From: Acidobacteriaceae bacterium
GTDB lineage: Bacteria; Acidobacteriota; Terriglobia; Terriglobales; Acidobacteriaceae
Length of the DNA stretch: 18,205 bases
Assembly: GCA_003165455.1 (NCBI GenBank)
Contig: PLUJ01000170.1
Span: 9,700-27,904 of the forward strand
Direction: 5' to 3'
The translations under genes were made by a program, and so were the position numbers. This document shows, in pieces, positions 7,823 through 15,430 of the stretch (the first letter of the stretch is position 1; every line of letters begins with the position of its first letter). Below the pieces are notes generated by a model. It ran no database searches, was not told the DNA's origin, and worked only from the letters and a program-made list of their open reading frames with translations.

Positions 7823-8893
7823 TTAGCAATCGGGAGCCGTCAAGTAACTTACGCATTGCGAACTCTGGTCTCCGACATACCATAGCGCCGACATCTCGGT
7901 CTGATCGGCAAAGGCGGTAAACCAAAATGTATATTCCGACGCGCCAAAATTGATCAACTCTCCATATCCAAATTGATCCGCATAGTCGTCCGGATTGCAC
8001 GAGGAACCGTAATAAAGAACGGCGTTGAAGGGATAGGTGCCTTGGTTGGCTGCCGAAACATTCACGGCCTGGTAGCTGTGGCCGCCCTGTTTGTACCAAC
8101 AACCTTTGAATGTCGCGTCCGGATCGGTCGTGCCACTGATTACTCTTAACGTACTTTTGGCCGAGGCCGAAGAACTTCCCTCGCTGGCGGTAATCGTGAG
8201 CGGATAACTGCCCGTCTGCTCGCGAATGGCTACTCTGACGCTCAGTTTGGAAGTTCCTGAACCCGGTGCGGGAATGGTTTTTGGACTCAAGCCGAGCGTT
8301 ACGCCAGCGGGTTCGCCGGAAGCCTTCAAGTTCAGCGCTTCGTCGAAGCCACTGTTTACTTTAGTCGTCACCGTCGCTGAACCGGCCTTTCCTTGCTGCA
8401 CAGTAATGCTCGCGGGCAGACTCACGTTAAAAGATGCGGACGACGACGGAAGCACGGATAGGCTTGCCCCCGCGACCGATGATCCCAGTTGCGCGCGAAC
8501 TGCTACCGAGACCGAGGCAGACACGGAGTGAGTGGAAACGGGAAAACTGAGGCTGCTTTCTCCTTCGGCTAATTGAACGCTGGAGGGAATTTCCAACACA
8601 TCGGGTTCGGAACTGCTCAGCATAATATTGAGACCGCCGGACGGTGCGGGATGCGACGGGCTTAGGTCGATTTCGGATGCGTCTCCGCCGGTTACGCTCG
8701 CTTCCGAAAAAGTCAAAGCAGACAAATTAGGTTCCGCACTTGGAGCACTCTGCGATTGCGCAGAGGATGATATGCCGAAAGAGCTCGAGCCCTTGGGTGC
8801 GCTGGTCTGCGAACTGCAACTCGAAACCAGCAGCGAAGTCGCTATCGCTGTGAAGCCGATTCGTTGAGATTGGCTGGGGAAAAAGAGTCTCAT
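7823..8893 (-). CDS. Ser-rich putative lipoprotein with two Ig-like repeats and a four-Cys C-terminal domain
   Basis: I do not recognise a named family for the whole 356-aa protein. A short basic and hydrophobic N-terminus leads to a lipobox VSSC with lipidated Cys at C26, followed by a Ser/Gln/Ala-rich linker. Residues about 47-145 and 153-250 look like two beta-sandwich repeats. The second resembles the Val/Thr/Ser-rich putative Ig-like modules common in acidobacterial surface proteins (phrases such as SITVQQGKAGSATVT and GVTLGLSPKTI). The C-terminal part, residues 262-356, is different: aromatic-rich (CWYKQGGHSYQAV, EYTFWFTAFA) with four cysteines at 265, 299, 347 and 356, perhaps two disulfides. 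An envelope-anchored binding or adhesion role is a guess. It is convergent with the peptide-binding protein gene and divergent from the YmdB-type gene. Confidence 0.78.
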   Translation of the reverse strand: MRLFFPSQSQRIGFTAIATSLLVSSCSSQTSAPKGSSSFGISSSAQSQSAPSAEPNLSALTFSEASVTGGDASEIDLSPSHPAPSGGLNIMLSSSEPDVLEIPSSVQLAEGESSLSFPVSTHSVSASVSVAVRAQLGSSVAGASLSVLPSSSASFNVSLPASITVQQGKAGSATVTTKVNSGFDEALNLKASGEPAGVTLGLSPKTIPAPGSGTSKLSVRVAIREQTGSYPLTITASEGSSSASAKSTLRVISGTTDPDATFKGCWYKQGGHSYQAVNVSAANQGTYPFNAVLYYGSSCNPDDYADQFGYGELINFGASEYTFWFTAFADQTEMSALWYVGDQSSQCVSYLTAPDC

Positions 8894-9078
8894 GCTGCAC
8901 GTATCTCATTCTCAGCCACCTCGATGAAAGAGCTCAAAGGTTCGGGAACCCTTGACTGGGCGCAGGCATCTCGCCGGCCGTTCCTGTGGACTGCGGACGA
9001 GGATTGCCGGAAGCCGAGGATGTTAACATCAGAGTTCCACCGCGATGCGGCCTCAAGGCTGCATGAGTGCGTATCGGC
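8894..9078. other. Divergent intergenic region upstream of the lipoprotein and the YmdB-type gene
   Basis: This is the longest gap in the window, about 185 bp. It has a TTGACT at 8952-8957 without a suitably spaced -10 and an 8-base palindrome TGTTAACA at 9021-9028. An AAGG at 9055-9058 could serve as ribosome binding site for a GTG at 9067. I see no RNA gene or confident promoter. Confidence 0.3.
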
Positions 9079-9870
9079 ATGCGAATTCTTTTTATCGGCG
9101 ATATTTTCGGCCGCCCTGGGCGCACCATCGTAAAGGATCGCCTACCGGACATCGTTCGCGATCACGCGATTGATCTCGTCATCGCGAACGGAGAAAACTC
9201 CGCCGCAGGCTTTGGCATTACGCCCTCCCTGGCGGAAGAGCTTTTCGATTTGAATATCGACGTCATCACCACCGGCAATCACGTCTGGGATAAACGCGAG
9301 ATCATCGATTATTTTCAAGTGGCTGAAGGAAACGGCTCGGGGCCGGCTCGCCGGATTTTGCGGCCCGCTAATTATCCTGCCGATCTTCCCGGGTGGGGGT
9401 TGTACCAGGGCCGAAAGGGAAATACCCCTTATGCGGTGATCAACCTGCAAGGGCGCATCTTCATGGCATCGAACGACGATCCATTCCGAGTGGCCGACGA
9501 GCTTTTGAAAAAGGTCGAAGCCAAGGTCATTTTCGTGGATTTTCATGCAGAAGCGACTTCCGAGAAGATTTCGCTGGGCTGGTATCTCGACGGCCGCGTG
9601 ACTGCCGTGGTGGGTACGCACACGCATGTGCCGACTGCCGATGAACGAGTCCTGCCCAAAGGAACGGCCTATGTTACCGACGTTGGAATGACCGGACCTT
9701 ACGATGGCGTAATCGGGGTGAAGAAAGAGCTGGTTGTAGGCAAGTTCCTCAATGGCATGCCAGTGCGGTTTGAACCAGCTACGGGCGATGTCCGGCTCTG
9801 CGCTGTGGTCATCGATTGTGACGAGAACACCGGCCATGCTCGGGACATTGAGCGGCTGATGCTGAGTTAA
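9079..9870 (+). CDS. YmdB/TIGR00282-type metallophosphoesterase
   Basis: The 263-aa protein matches the YmdB family of calcineurin-like metallophosphoesterases, whose Bacillus and Deinococcus members hydrolyse cyclic nucleotides or act as 2',3'-cyclic phosphodiesterases. Metal-binding motifs appear in order: GDIFGRPGR at the N-terminus, NGENSAAGFGI, TTGNHVWDKREI, DFHAEATSEK, and GTHTHVPTADERVLPKGTAYVTDVGMTG near the C-terminus. Length equals the usual family size (about 260). It has no signal peptide and should be cytoplasmic. The frame also has a GTG at 9067 with AAGG 8 nt upstream. The ATG at 9079 is preferred because the family begins M-[KR]-I-L-F-I-G-D, but the start is unsettled. It stands alone, with the secretin about 145 bp downstream in the same direction. 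The physiological substrate is unknown. Confidence 0.92.
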   Translation: MRILFIGDIFGRPGRTIVKDRLPDIVRDHAIDLVIANGENSAAGFGITPSLAEELFDLNIDVITTGNHVWDKREIIDYFQVAEGNGSGPARRILRPANYPADLPGWGLYQGRKGNTPYAVINLQGRIFMASNDDPFRVADELLKKVEAKVIFVDFHAEATSEKISLGWYLDGRVTAVVGTHTHVPTADERVLPKGTAYVTDVGMTGPYDGVIGVKKELVVGKFLNGMPVRFEPATGDVRLCAVVIDCDENTGHARDIERLMLS

Positions 9871-9895
9871 AGCTCGGGTGCAAGAAAGTGCCGGG

Positions 9896-9921
9896 GTTGC
9901 GTTCTAGCGTTGCGTTCTAGC
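9896..9921 (+). repeat. Tandem 13-base direct repeat upstream of the secretin gene
   Basis: The 13-mer GTTGCGTTCTAGC occurs twice with no spacer (9896-9908, 9909-9921), followed by a degenerate GTCGC. It lies 94 bases before the secretin ATG. It may be a regulator site or a simple slippage duplication; nothing in the sequence decides between these. Confidence 0.75.
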
Positions 9922-10014
9922 GTCGCTATCAAACTCACCGGATACGTTACAACCAAAGGTACGCGGCACTATTGGAGTTCTGTGGACAGGCAGCGGCAGG
10001 GTAAAATCAAGCGC

Positions 10015-11871
10015 ATGCGGAGAGCGCGATTCTTCTTGGCAGCCAGCCTGGTGATTGCAATTCCAGGAATTGCAGCCCACGGTGCGGCGAATGCCGATCC
10101 GTCTCCTCCGATGATTTCTTGCGGAAACGGCGTGCCCGGCGGCATCAATTGCGTAGCCTCCAAGAAAGAGTTAAAGGAAGCACGATCCGCCTACTCTCGC
10201 GGATTAAAACTCGAAGACCGGAATCGCTATGACGAGGCGTTTGCGGCCTTCGATGACGCTTCCCGGATGGCGCCGCAAGAAAATAAATTCTTCTCGGCTC
10301 GCGAAGTGGCCAAGTCGCAAATCGTGTTTCAACATATGGCACGCGGCGACGCTTACCTGTCGAACGGTCAGCCTCAACCTGCGGCCTCTGAGTTTCGCGA
10401 CGCCCTAAAACTTGATCCGGACAACGCCTACACCCAGGGCCGTTTGCAGGAAGCCCTCAGCAACTTTCCAGGCGGCGAACCGAGTGGGCCGCCTCCCATT
10501 CTGGTTGAATCCAGCGAACTGAACCTTCAGCCTAAGAACGCGCAAGCGACATTTCATTACTCCGGCGACATTCAGGGGCTTTTCACCCAGCTGGCCGCCG
10601 CCTATGGCATGACGGTGGAATTCGACGACTCGGTAAAGGCCAAGCAAGTTCGCTTTTACGTAGACAATGTCGATTTCTTTACCGCGCTGAACCTGGCTTC
10701 CAAGGTCAGTAAAACCATGTGGACGGCGCTCGACTCCACCCAGTTCTTAGTCGCCGAAAACACGCCCGAAAATCACAAGCAGCTTGACCGTATGTCGCTG
10801 GGAACTTTTTATGTCTCCGGAGCAAGTACGCAGCAAGAAGCAACTGAGATGGTAACGGCGCTGCGAAATATCTGCGAATTCCAGAAAATCGGTTCGGGAG
10901 CTCTTGGCACGGTGCAAGTGCGCGCGCCGCAGCCGATCCTTGCGGCATGCACGAAGCTTCTTCAACAGTTAGGCAACGAACGCCCGCAAGTTGCTCTCGA
11001 TATTGAGATCTTCGCCATCGATCACAACTTCACTCGCGAAATCGGCCTGCATATTCCCGATACTTTCAACCTATATAACATTCCCGTCGAGGCGCTGGTG
11101 GGTTTGGCCGGCCAAAATATTTCGTCACTGGTCAACCAGTTAATCTCTTCCGGCGGTATCAACCAGGCGGGAAGTTCCGCTCTTTCCGGCTTGCTGGCGC
11201 AACTACAAGGTCAGGGAGGCATATTCAGCCAGCCTTTGGCGACGTTCGGAAACGGTCTTACTCTTTCCGGGGTGAGTCTGGATCACCTTACAGCCGCTCT
11301 TTCACTCAATGAATCATGGGCGCGCAGTTTAAGCCGTGCTACTCTGCGCACCGGACAGGGCCGCGAAGCCACATTCCATGTGGGAGAGCGATATCCCATT
11401 CTGAACGCCTCCTACGCGCCTATTTACAACTCGCCCCAGATTTCAGCAGTACTTGGCAATAATAGTTACGTCGCGCCATTCCCTTCCGTCAGCTACGAAG
11501 ATTTGGGATTAAATATCAAGGCAACAACGGCAATTCACGGAGACAATTCGGTGAGCCTGAAGCTGGAATTGCAGGTGCGTGCGCTTACGGGAAGCAGCGC
11601 GAATGGCGTCCCCGTGATCTCCAACGAAGAATACCAGGGCAGCATTCGCCTTCGGGATGGAGAACCGGCGGTCGTTGCGGGCGAGATCACTACCAATGAT
11701 CAGTATTCAATGAGCGGAATTCCAGGCCTGCAATCCATCCCCGGATTGAGCCAAGGCCTGGCCGACAATAACCGCATGAAGGAAGATGATGAATTGCTCA
11801 TCATCATTACTCCTCACATTCTGGCGAACCATGATCGGCTGACAAACGAGATTTGGGTCACAGAGAAATAG
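10015..11871 (+). CDS. TPR-containing secretin (type II/III secretion and type IV pilus secretin family)
   Basis: Counting from the ATG at 10015 the protein has 618 aa. A clear Sec signal peptide (RRARFFLAASLVIAIPGIAA) is followed by two TPR-like helical repeats (about 51-84 and 107-137). A periplasmic N-domain follows (about 168-248, HYSGDIQGLFTQLAAAYGM), then a second small N-domain to about 325. The C-terminal secretin barrel runs from about 370 (GREATFHVGERYPILN) through VSYEDLGLNIKA and GEPAVVAGEI to SGIPGLQSIPGL and ELLIIITPHIL, the hallmarks of outer-membrane secretin multimers. A TTG at 9910 would extend the frame by 35 residues, but it would bury the signal peptide, so 10015 is chosen. 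A TAAAAT at 10002-10007 may be a -10 but has no good -35. No other secretion or pilus gene is adjacent, so the partner machinery is unknown. Confidence 0.9.
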   Translation: MRRARFFLAASLVIAIPGIAAHGAANADPSPPMISCGNGVPGGINCVASKKELKEARSAYSRGLKLEDRNRYDEAFAAFDDASRMAPQENKFFSAREVAKSQIVFQHMARGDAYLSNGQPQPAASEFRDALKLDPDNAYTQGRLQEALSNFPGGEPSGPPPILVESSELNLQPKNAQATFHYSGDIQGLFTQLAAAYGMTVEFDDSVKAKQVRFYVDNVDFFTALNLASKVSKTMWTALDSTQFLVAENTPENHKQLDRMSLGTFYVSGASTQQEATEMVTALRNICEFQKIGSGALGTVQVRAPQPILAACTKLLQQLGNERPQVALDIEIFAIDHNFTREIGLHIPDTFNLYNIPVEALVGLAGQNISSLVNQLISSGGINQAGSSALSGLLAQLQGQGGIFSQPLATFGNGLTLSGVSLDHLTAALSLNESWARSLSRATLRTGQGREATFHVGERYPILNASYAPIYNSPQISAVLGNNSYVAPFPSVSYEDLGLNIKATTAIHGDNSVSLKLELQVRALTGSSANGVPVISNEEYQGSIRLRDGEPAVVAGEITTNDQYSMSGIPGLQSIPGLSQGLADNNRMKEDDELLIIITPHILANHDRLTNEIWVTEK

Positions 11872-11954
11872 AAACGCAATGTGTCCGCCTTCAGTCCGTG
11901 TAAGGGCTGGCCGCCGGCCTGAGCTAACCGATCACTAAAACTGCCTGTTCTTTC

Positions 11955-12863
11955 TCACTTCCCTTGTTTTGCCGCAAAATCCACCAAAGACTTCAACGTT
12001 TCAGCGGGAACCTGACTAATGTTCCCGATACTGCGGCCATTGATGAACAGCGTCGGCGTTCCAGTAACACCCACGGCTTTGCCGAATGCGATTGAAGCAT
12101 CTACATGACCCTTGGTGACAGGGGTTGCGGCGCACGCTGCAATGTTGGCGCCCTTGACCCCAGCTCCATCCGCCAGTGCCGTCAGCTTCTCATCGGCATT
12201 CGCGGCGGTGATGTCAGACTGGGCGTCGTATGTCTTGGAAACGAACTTCCAGAATGCCTCGTTCGAGGCCAGTCCCACACAATCGGCATATGCCGCACCC
12301 TTGGCTGCCCAGTTGTGCATCTCAAGCGGAAAGTTCTGGAAGACAAAGCGCACAGTGGGTTCCGCTGCAACCAGGGCCTCAATGGCCGGTTGCGCCGCTT
12401 TGCATGCCGGACACTGCAAATCCCCAAACTCCACAATCAACACCGGAGAATCTTTTGGGCCGCGCGACGGGCCAGCGGCTCCGTTCGCCAGCTTTTTTTG
12501 CACCGCCGCAAAAGGATGGGCGCCAAATGGAATGATCTCCCCAATCACCGCATGGTCGCCGTCAGAGGTCACGTAGAACCGGCTTAACTGCTGACCCTGC
12601 GGGCCTGCCAGAATGACATCGACCTGCGCCAACCCAGGCACCGGTGCGGGTTTTATACTTGAAATTTTCCAGGTGACTTGAGCCTCATAGCCAAAGGTCT
12701 GCTGCATAAACGAATTCACGGTTGCTTCCGAAGGAAGGTTGGTGGCAGGACTCGACGCCGCCTTTTCCTCCGGCTTAAGCAGAGACGGAGATTGTGCAAC
12801 TGCCAGACCGCAGGTTAGCAGCATAGTAAGAACTGCCTTTATAGAAATGTTAGAAATGCTCAT
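11955..12863 (-). CDS. Exported DsbA/DsbC-like thiol-disulfide oxidoreductase
   Basis: The 302-aa protein begins with a signal peptide (MSISNISIKAVLTMLLTCGLAVAQS). Residues about 45-125 form an extra domain containing FYVTSDGDHAVIGEIIPF, which resembles the dimerisation-domain strand of DsbC. The thioredoxin-like domain (about 138-300) has the redox motif C151-P-A-C154, an inserted helical region typical of DsbA, cis-proline P270 in TGTPTLFING, and two further cysteines at C195 and C244. The role inferred is oxidation or isomerisation of disulfides in the periplasm. The frame opens at 12893, but the ATG at 12863 is chosen because AAGGGG (12873-12868) lies just upstream and the signal peptide starts there. 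It lies 58 nt downstream of nadE on the same strand and is convergent with the secretin gene. Confidence 0.88.
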   Translation of the reverse strand: MSISNISIKAVLTMLLTCGLAVAQSPSLLKPEEKAASSPATNLPSEATVNSFMQQTFGYEAQVTWKISSIKPAPVPGLAQVDVILAGPQGQQLSRFYVTSDGDHAVIGEIIPFGAHPFAAVQKKLANGAAGPSRGPKDSPVLIVEFGDLQCPACKAAQPAIEALVAAEPTVRFVFQNFPLEMHNWAAKGAAYADCVGLASNEAFWKFVSKTYDAQSDITAANADEKLTALADGAGVKGANIAACAATPVTKGHVDASIAFGKAVGVTGTPTLFINGRSIGNISQVPAETLKSLVDFAAKQGK

Positions 12864-12867
12864 TTTT

Positions 12868-12873
12868 CCCCTT
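12868..12873 (-). promoter_or_regulatory. Ribosome binding site that fixes the start of the DsbA-like gene
   Basis: The minus strand reads AAGGGG, then AAAA, then the ATG at 12863. This strong purine-rich site favours the inner ATG over the ATG ten codons upstream (12893), which lacks a comparable site. Confidence 0.7.
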
Positions 12874-12921
12874 AGATTTAAAGTCAAACCCATTCACCCA
12901 CGTAAACCGGGAGTGCGGATA

Positions 12922-14562
12922 TCAGCCTTCGCTCCTGGCAGCAATGGGAAGCCGCCGTCCATATCCAAAAGCTTTCGCTGAAATTTTTATTCCAGGCGCC
13001 GCTTGCTGCCGCTTATATTCCGCACGATCCACCATGCGAACCACTCGCCGTACCAAATCGATATCAAAACCATGATCGGCGGCGATGCGCTCGATCGAAT
13101 GTGAATCTTCCACGTAGTCCTCGAGGACCGCATCGAGAATTTCGTAGGGCGGCAACGAGTCGATATCTCTTTGGTCGGGCCGCAATTCAGCCGAGGGCGG
13201 TTTCTGCAGCGTAGTCAGTGGAATTACCGGTCGGCGTGAATTCACGTAATGGCTCAACCGGTAAACCAGCGTCTTCGGGACATCGGAAATAACGGCCAGT
13301 CCCCCGACCATGTCCCCATAGAGTGTACAGTAGCCTACGCCGAGTTCGCTTTTGTTGCCGGTGGAGAGCACAATGGCTCCAAATTTATTGGAGAGCGCCA
13401 TCAACAATGTTCCGCGCGCGCGCGATTGAATGTTCTCCTCGGTGACGTCTTCTGTCTTCCCTGTAAATACGCCCTTCAATGTTTGGCGATAGGCTTCGAC
13501 CGCGTGGTTGATCGATAGCAGCTCAAAGCGAATACCGAGATTCTCCGCCAACGATCGAGCGTCGTCGATAGAACCGGCGGAAGAGTACGGGCCCGGCATT
13601 CCAACGCCGATAACATTCTCCGGGCCAACCGCATCGGCTGCAATCACGGCGGTCAGCGCGGAATCGATGCCTCCGCTAAGTCCAACAATGGCCGTTTCGA
13701 ACCCGCATTTGTGCATGTAATCGCGCGTGCCTAACACCAGAGCCGCATAAACACTGGCCTCGTCACCCTCAAGCTGTTCGTGAAGATCCCCTGCCAGATT
13801 CTTCGAATCGAAATAAATCAAATCTTCTTCGAACGAACAGGCCCGCGCTACAACTTCTCCTTCCGCATTGAGAACGATGCTGGATCCATCGAAGATAAGG
13901 CTGTCATTGCCTCCGACCTGATTGACCATCGCGACGGGAACCCGGTGCTGGCGGGCGATAGAAGCCAGCATGTCGCGGCGTACCTCGCGTTTTCCGATCC
14001 AGAATGGTGATGCGGAGATGTTCAGAACTAACTTACCCCCGGCTCGAACCAAAGTATCAATGGGATCGACCGTGTAAAGGCGCTTCGGCCAGAAAAGCTT
14101 GTCATTCCAGGCATCTTCACAAATCGTGAGCGCAACCGGCTCACCACAGAATGAGAACAGACTCTGTTGCCGGGCAGGGGCGAAATTGCGCATTTCATCG
14201 AACACATCGTAGGTGGGCAGCAACATCTTCGATTGCAGGAATGCGATTTTGCCGTCGCGCAGAAGGGCGGCCGAATTCATCACGGACTTGCCGGTATCGG
14301 AGTCGGCGGGCGTAACCAGACCGCAAATTACGTCGATGCCGCGCGTGGAGGCGGCGATTTGAAGCGCAGCTTCGCGATTCCGGTCCACAAAGGCAGGGCG
14401 CTCGACCAGGTCACGAGGCGGATAGCCACAGACCGAAAGTTCCGGGAACAGAATCAGAGCAGCGCCTGCCGCTTGAGCGCGGCGGGAAAACTCGATCATC
14501 TTAGCAGCGTTGCCGGCGAAGTCTCCGACGGTGGGATTGATTTGCCCGAGAGCGATCTTCAC
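12922..14562 (-). CDS. nadE: Glutamine-dependent NAD+ synthetase
   Basis: NadE makes NAD+ from deamido-NAD+, ATP and glutamine in the last step of NAD synthesis. The 546-aa product has both domains. The N-terminal nitrilase-type glutaminase carries the triad E41 (FPELSVCGYPPRDL), K112 (SKMLLPTYDVFDE) and C148 (LTICEDAW). The C-terminal synthetase has the ATP pyrophosphatase loop GLSGGIDSA (S296-S301 core), LSTGNKSE and CTLYGDMVGG. The length is normal for the two-domain bacterial form, so ammonia is presumably supplied internally. The start is a GTG at 14562 giving MKIALGQINPTVGD, the standard N-terminus; no good ribosome binding site is visible. It is followed on the same strand by the DsbA-like gene and preceded, after 160 bp, by the PilZ frame. 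Confidence 0.96.
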   Translation of the reverse strand: MKIALGQINPTVGDFAGNAAKMIEFSRRAQAAGAALILFPELSVCGYPPRDLVERPAFVDRNREAALQIAASTRGIDVICGLVTPADSDTGKSVMNSAALLRDGKIAFLQSKMLLPTYDVFDEMRNFAPARQQSLFSFCGEPVALTICEDAWNDKLFWPKRLYTVDPIDTLVRAGGKLVLNISASPFWIGKREVRRDMLASIARQHRVPVAMVNQVGGNDSLIFDGSSIVLNAEGEVVARACSFEEDLIYFDSKNLAGDLHEQLEGDEASVYAALVLGTRDYMHKCGFETAIVGLSGGIDSALTAVIAADAVGPENVIGVGMPGPYSSAGSIDDARSLAENLGIRFELLSINHAVEAYRQTLKGVFTGKTEDVTEENIQSRARGTLLMALSNKFGAIVLSTGNKSELGVGYCTLYGDMVGGLAVISDVPKTLVYRLSHYVNSRRPVIPLTTLQKPPSAELRPDQRDIDSLPPYEILDAVLEDYVEDSHSIERIAADHGFDIDLVRRVVRMVDRAEYKRQQAAPGIKISAKAFGYGRRLPIAARSEG

Positions 14563-14667
14563 ACATTTAGTGTAAAGCAGGAGTGGGCGGTTCGGCGTAG
14601 GGGCATGGCACGGCGTGATGCAGATTCAAGTCGAGTTATCTCATCTATCATTGTGCTAAATCATCAA

Positions 14668-14683
14668 TGCCGGCTGCCCGGCA
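14668..14683. terminator. Short GC-rich hairpin between the PilZ frame and nadE
   Basis: Arms TGCCGG and CCGGCA (6 bp) close on a CTGC loop. It lies 40-55 bases beyond the stop of the PilZ/coiled-coil frame. On the minus strand it is followed by moderately T-rich sequence (TTGATGATTTAGC), so it may act as a weak terminator. Confidence 0.3.
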
Positions 14684-14722
14684 CCGGAAGGTGGTTCACG
14701 TTCGCGTACGGCCGCTAAGTCT

Positions 14723-15430
14723 TTATGGCACCTTAACGATTGCACCTGCCGCGGCGGCTAGCGCAATCGGAGCGGGCGCAGGTTTCGAAATTGGAGCGGC
14801 CTTGGCACACAGGTTGATAGCTTCCGACATACTCTCGGCCTCCTGCTTTTTCAATGCCAACCAGTCGTTGAATGTCGATTTCTCGCGAGCTATGCCCTCG
14901 AGATTCCGGTTAATGCGTACCATGTAATGCGCCTTCACCCGTTCGAGTTCGGCCTGGATCTGAGTATTTTCCTCGCCTCTGCGGGCCCATTCGGCGTCGG
15001 CCTGTTTGCTCTGTTCAGCCTCGTAGTGATCTAGGGCATCCTGGCGAGCTTTGGCGTCCTGTTGAATCTGTTCCATGCTGACGCCCGCCGCATCCAGCGC
15101 CATCAGAACCGCTGCCCGCTTCAATTCTGTCGATAGACCGCGGATGTGCTCGCTCCGGAGCATTTCGACGACCTTATGAACGCTATATCCCTTCTGGGGG
15201 CTCACTACGCCGGCAGCGCGGTAAATCTCCTCCATGGGCAACAAATCCACCTGAAAGCTTGACGCCTTCTCTTCCTCTGCCATTGAAGTGTTGCTCCTGG
15301 GATTCGGGGCGGGGCTCTGCGAGCCTTCTTTCCCGCCTGAACTGCTCCCGATGCCGTTATCATCCGCGCCGGCGCCAAGGCTTTCGTGCTTGTTATTCCA
15401 AGGCGCCCTTTCAAGCCAATTCCGTCCCAT
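14723..15430 (-). CDS. Internal in-frame start: 235-aa helical/coiled-coil protein of unknown function
   Basis: This is the alternative, and probably the main, product of the downstream half of the PilZ frame. The ATG at 15430 is preceded by AAAGGAGATTT, close to an ideal Shine-Dalgarno sequence at good spacing. The protein starts with a polar Ser/Gly/Pro-rich segment (about 50 residues). It continues with a compact helical domain (DLLPMEEIYRAAGVV, KGYSVHKVVEMLRSEHIRGL) and a Glu/Gln/Arg-rich coiled coil (EENTQIQAELERVKAHY). It has no signal peptide or membrane helix. I recall similar proteins as uncharacterised acidobacterial conserved proteins but cannot name a family. Confidence 0.55.
   Translation of the reverse strand: MGRNWLERAPWNNKHESLGAGADDNGIGSSSGGKEGSQSPAPNPRSNTSMAEEEKASSFQVDLLPMEEIYRAAGVVSPQKGYSVHKVVEMLRSEHIRGLSTELKRAAVLMALDAAGVSMEQIQQDAKARQDALDHYEAEQSKQADAEWARRGEENTQIQAELERVKAHYMVRINRNLEGIAREKSTFNDWLALKKQEAESMSEAINLCAKAAPISKPAPAPIALAAAAGAIVKVP

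Noticed and set aside
9142..9837. 231-codon minus-strand open frame opposite the YmdB-type gene
   Set aside because: Covers almost the whole of a well-conserved metallophosphoesterase; its length follows from the codon pattern of the real gene.
9910..10014. TTG start at 9910 for the secretin
   Set aside because: It begins within the tandem repeat and adds 35 residues in front of a canonical signal peptide that starts at the ATG at 10015.
11872..11954. GGCC-rich short inverted repeat between the convergent secretin and DsbA-like genes
   Set aside because: The GGCCG/CGGCC arms are only 5 bases with a one-base loop and no T run, too little to call a terminator.
12105..12587. Overlapping plus-strand frames opposite the DsbA-like gene
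   Set aside because: Antisense shadows of a gene with signal peptide, CPAC motif and strong ribosome binding site.
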